Positions 62,681-64,000 of a DNA stretch of 64,000 nucleotides are shown in pieces. Location: NCBI RefSeq assembly GCF_017355525.1, contig NZ_CP067395.1, forward strand, positions 992,001-1,056,000. Reading direction: 5' to 3'. The notes under the pieces were generated by a model that saw only the letters and a list, made by a program, of their open reading frames with translations, was not told the origin of the DNA and made no database searches. Each line of letters starts with the position of its first letter. Within the stretch, counting starts at the first letter, position 1. This DNA comes from Lysobacter enzymogenes. Lineage in GTDB: Bacteria > Pseudomonadota > Gammaproteobacteria > Xanthomonadales > Xanthomonadaceae. The translations under genes and the position numbers were made by a program.

Positions 62681-64000
62681 TCAGACCGCGTCGGACAGCG
62701 AGGTGAAGGTGAAATCGCGCAGCTTCATCGGCGGGATCATCATCGCCAGGGTCGATTCGTCGCCGGCCACGCGCACCGGCCGGCCGAGTTCCTCGATGTT
62801 GTTGAGCATGATCACCGGCGATTCGTTGAAGCGGAAGTTCTTGACCGGATGCTTGATCTGCCCGTTCTCGATGTAGAACGTGCCGTCGCGGGTCAGCCCG
62901 GTCAGCAGCACGGTCTGCGGATCGACCATGCGGATGTACCAGGTGCGGGTCACCAGGATGCCCTTCTGGGTGCCCTTGATGAGCTCGGCGGTGGTCTTGT
63001 CGCCGCCGGCCATGATCAGGTTGCCCGGCGCGCCGACCGCGCGCTTGCCCTGCTTCTGCGCCCAGTAGCGCGAATAGTTCAGCGCCACCACCTTGCCGTT
63101 CTCGACGATCGGCATCTTCTCGCGCGGCAGGCCTTCCAGGTCCCACGGCATCACCGGCGCGCGCGGGTCCCAGGGGTCGGCGCTGAAGTTCACGCGCGGG
63201 TCGTAGACCTGCTCGCCGAGCTTGTTGCCGCCGCCCTTCCTGGACAGGAAGCTGCGGCCTTCGTCGGCCTGGCGCGCGTCGAAGAAGTTCATCATGAACG
63301 AGATCAGCCCGGCGGCCGCGTGCGGCTCCAGGATCACCGTGTACTTGCCCGGCTCCAGCGCCTTGGCCTCGGCCGATTCGGTGGCCTTGCGCATGGCGAT
63401 GCGCACGTCGGCATCGGTCTTGAACGAGCCGGCGTCGGTCAGGTCGCGGCCGACCCAGCCCGAACCGCGGCCGTCGTCGGTGCGCACGGTGCAGGTGTAG
63501 TTGAAGTTGGTCGCGGTCTGGTAGCCGAAGTTGCCCTTGCTGTTGGCGAAGGCGACGAAGCTCTGGCCGTCTTCGAGGAAGCCGGCGGCGGTGAGCTTGG
63601 ACTCGCGGCACGGCGCGATCGAATCGGCGGCGACCTTGGCCCGGTAGGCCGGGTCGATCGCCGCGGTGGCGGCGGCGAAGGTCGGGCTGGCCTTGTAGGC
63701 CTGCTTGTCGATGATCGGCATGAACTCCGGGTTTTCCGGCGCCAGCTTGGCCAGGTCCTCGGCGCGGCGCACCACGCGTTCGAGCGCGGCGTCGTCGAAC
63801 TCGTTGATGGTGGCCACGCCCACGCGCTTGCCGAACGACACCTGCACCGACAGGCTGACGTCGCTGACCACGCCGCTGGTGGAGATGTTGTTGAGGGCGA
63901 AACGGATGTTGCCGTCGATCGAACCGGTCAGCCGCGCGCTGGTCTCCTCGGCCTTCGACAACGCAATGACCTTGTCCAGGATCGCCTTGGACTGGGCTTC
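62681..64000 (-). CDS. TldE/PmbA-like protein, N-terminus beyond the right edge
   Basis: Partial: at least 439 residues. The frame stays open to the edge (EAQSKAILDKVIALSKAEET), so the true start is outside the window. Family blocks include VGVATINEFDDAALERVV, YTVILEPHAAAGLISFMM and GDGTFYIENGQIKHPVKNFR-like end region. It lacks the zinc-binding HExxxH, as expected for TldE. It pairs with the TldD gene next to it. Confidence 0.9.
   Translation of the reverse strand, partial: EAQSKAILDKVIALSKAEETSARLTGSIDGNIRFALNNISTSGVVSDVSLSVQVSFGKRVGVATINEFDDAALERVVRRAEDLAKLAPENPEFMPIIDKQAYKASPTFAAATAAIDPAYRAKVAADSIAPCRESKLTAAGFLEDGQSFVAFANSKGNFGYQTATNFNYTCTVRTDDGRGSGWVGRDLTDAGSFKTDADVRIAMRKATESAEAKALEPGKYTVILEPHAAAGLISFMMNFFDARQADEGRSFLSRKGGGNKLGEQVYDPRVNFSADPWDPRAPVMPWDLEGLPREKMPIVENGKVVALNYSRYWAQKQGKRAVGAPGNLIMAGGDKTTAELIKGTQKGILVTRTWYIRMVDPQTVLLTGLTRDGTFYIENGQIKHPVKNFRFNESPVIMLNNIEELGRPVRVAGDESTLAMMIPPMKLRDFTFTSLSDAV

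Overview
The window reads as a chromosomal segment of a high-GC gammaproteobacterium of the Xanthomonadaceae, most likely Lysobacter or a close relative. The pointers are a xanthomonad-type copL-copA-copB copper operon, the rpsF-rpsR-rplI block followed by dnaB and alr, two tandem secreted subtilisin-like proteases, and xanthomonad-style intergenic repeats (GTAGGAGCGACGCAAGTCGC units and GGGATTCGGGATTCGG arms). This placement is inference from gene content. I see no tRNA, rRNA, CRISPR array, prophage or insertion sequence.

Layout. 0.2-4.7 kb: copper-resistance operon (CopL, multicopper oxidase CopA, CopB, His-rich cytochrome c) behind a perfect palindrome. 4.9-10.3 kb: a small conserved protein, a tandem REP-like repeat, and a BvgA/BvgS-type two-component pair. 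10.8-14.8 kb: OmpA-like lipoprotein, WS/DGAT acyltransferase, a long inverted repeat, photolyase. 15.0-18.8 kb: two paralogous S8 proteases. 19-21.5 kb: alanine racemase, a glycine-zipper protein, a lipoprotein. 21.7-27.3 kb: a probable RiPP (modified peptide) locus. 27.9-30.9 kb: dnaB, rplI, rpsR, rpsF. 31.1-43.0 kb: a five-gene, tightly coupled operon built around a 2288-residue multicopper oxidase with a beta-propeller protein, two Sco-type copper chaperones and a cytochrome c. 43.5-53.0 kb: DUF885 peptidase-like protein, a GT-C type membrane protein, an A-type Fe-S carrier, a DUF2891 protein, asnS, and a run of small genes with a PaiB-like protein and an SDR. 53.0-64.0 kb: an eight-gene run on the minus strand, TldE, TldD, DUF4159, MoxR, DUF58, BatA-like, DUF4175, and a large membrane protein; TldE runs off the right edge.

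Most exciting region. At 23.2-27.3 kb a compact operon encodes a 499-residue HExxH protein with a fused PqqD-like domain, a second HExxH protein (383 aa), a stand-alone PqqD-like protein (94 aa), a 48-residue precursor-like peptide ending in RRWWPPYNVSPAPSGN, and a SAM methyltransferase. A FAD-dependent amine-oxidase-like gene converges on it. No transporter, protease or radical-SAM enzyme is visible, so the product may be an intracellular, cofactor-like molecule rather than an exported antibiotic. The peptide gene sits between two hairpins and is easily missed by gene finders. The second notable system is the giant multicopper oxidase operon at 31-43 kb, whose copper motifs are in an unusual order.
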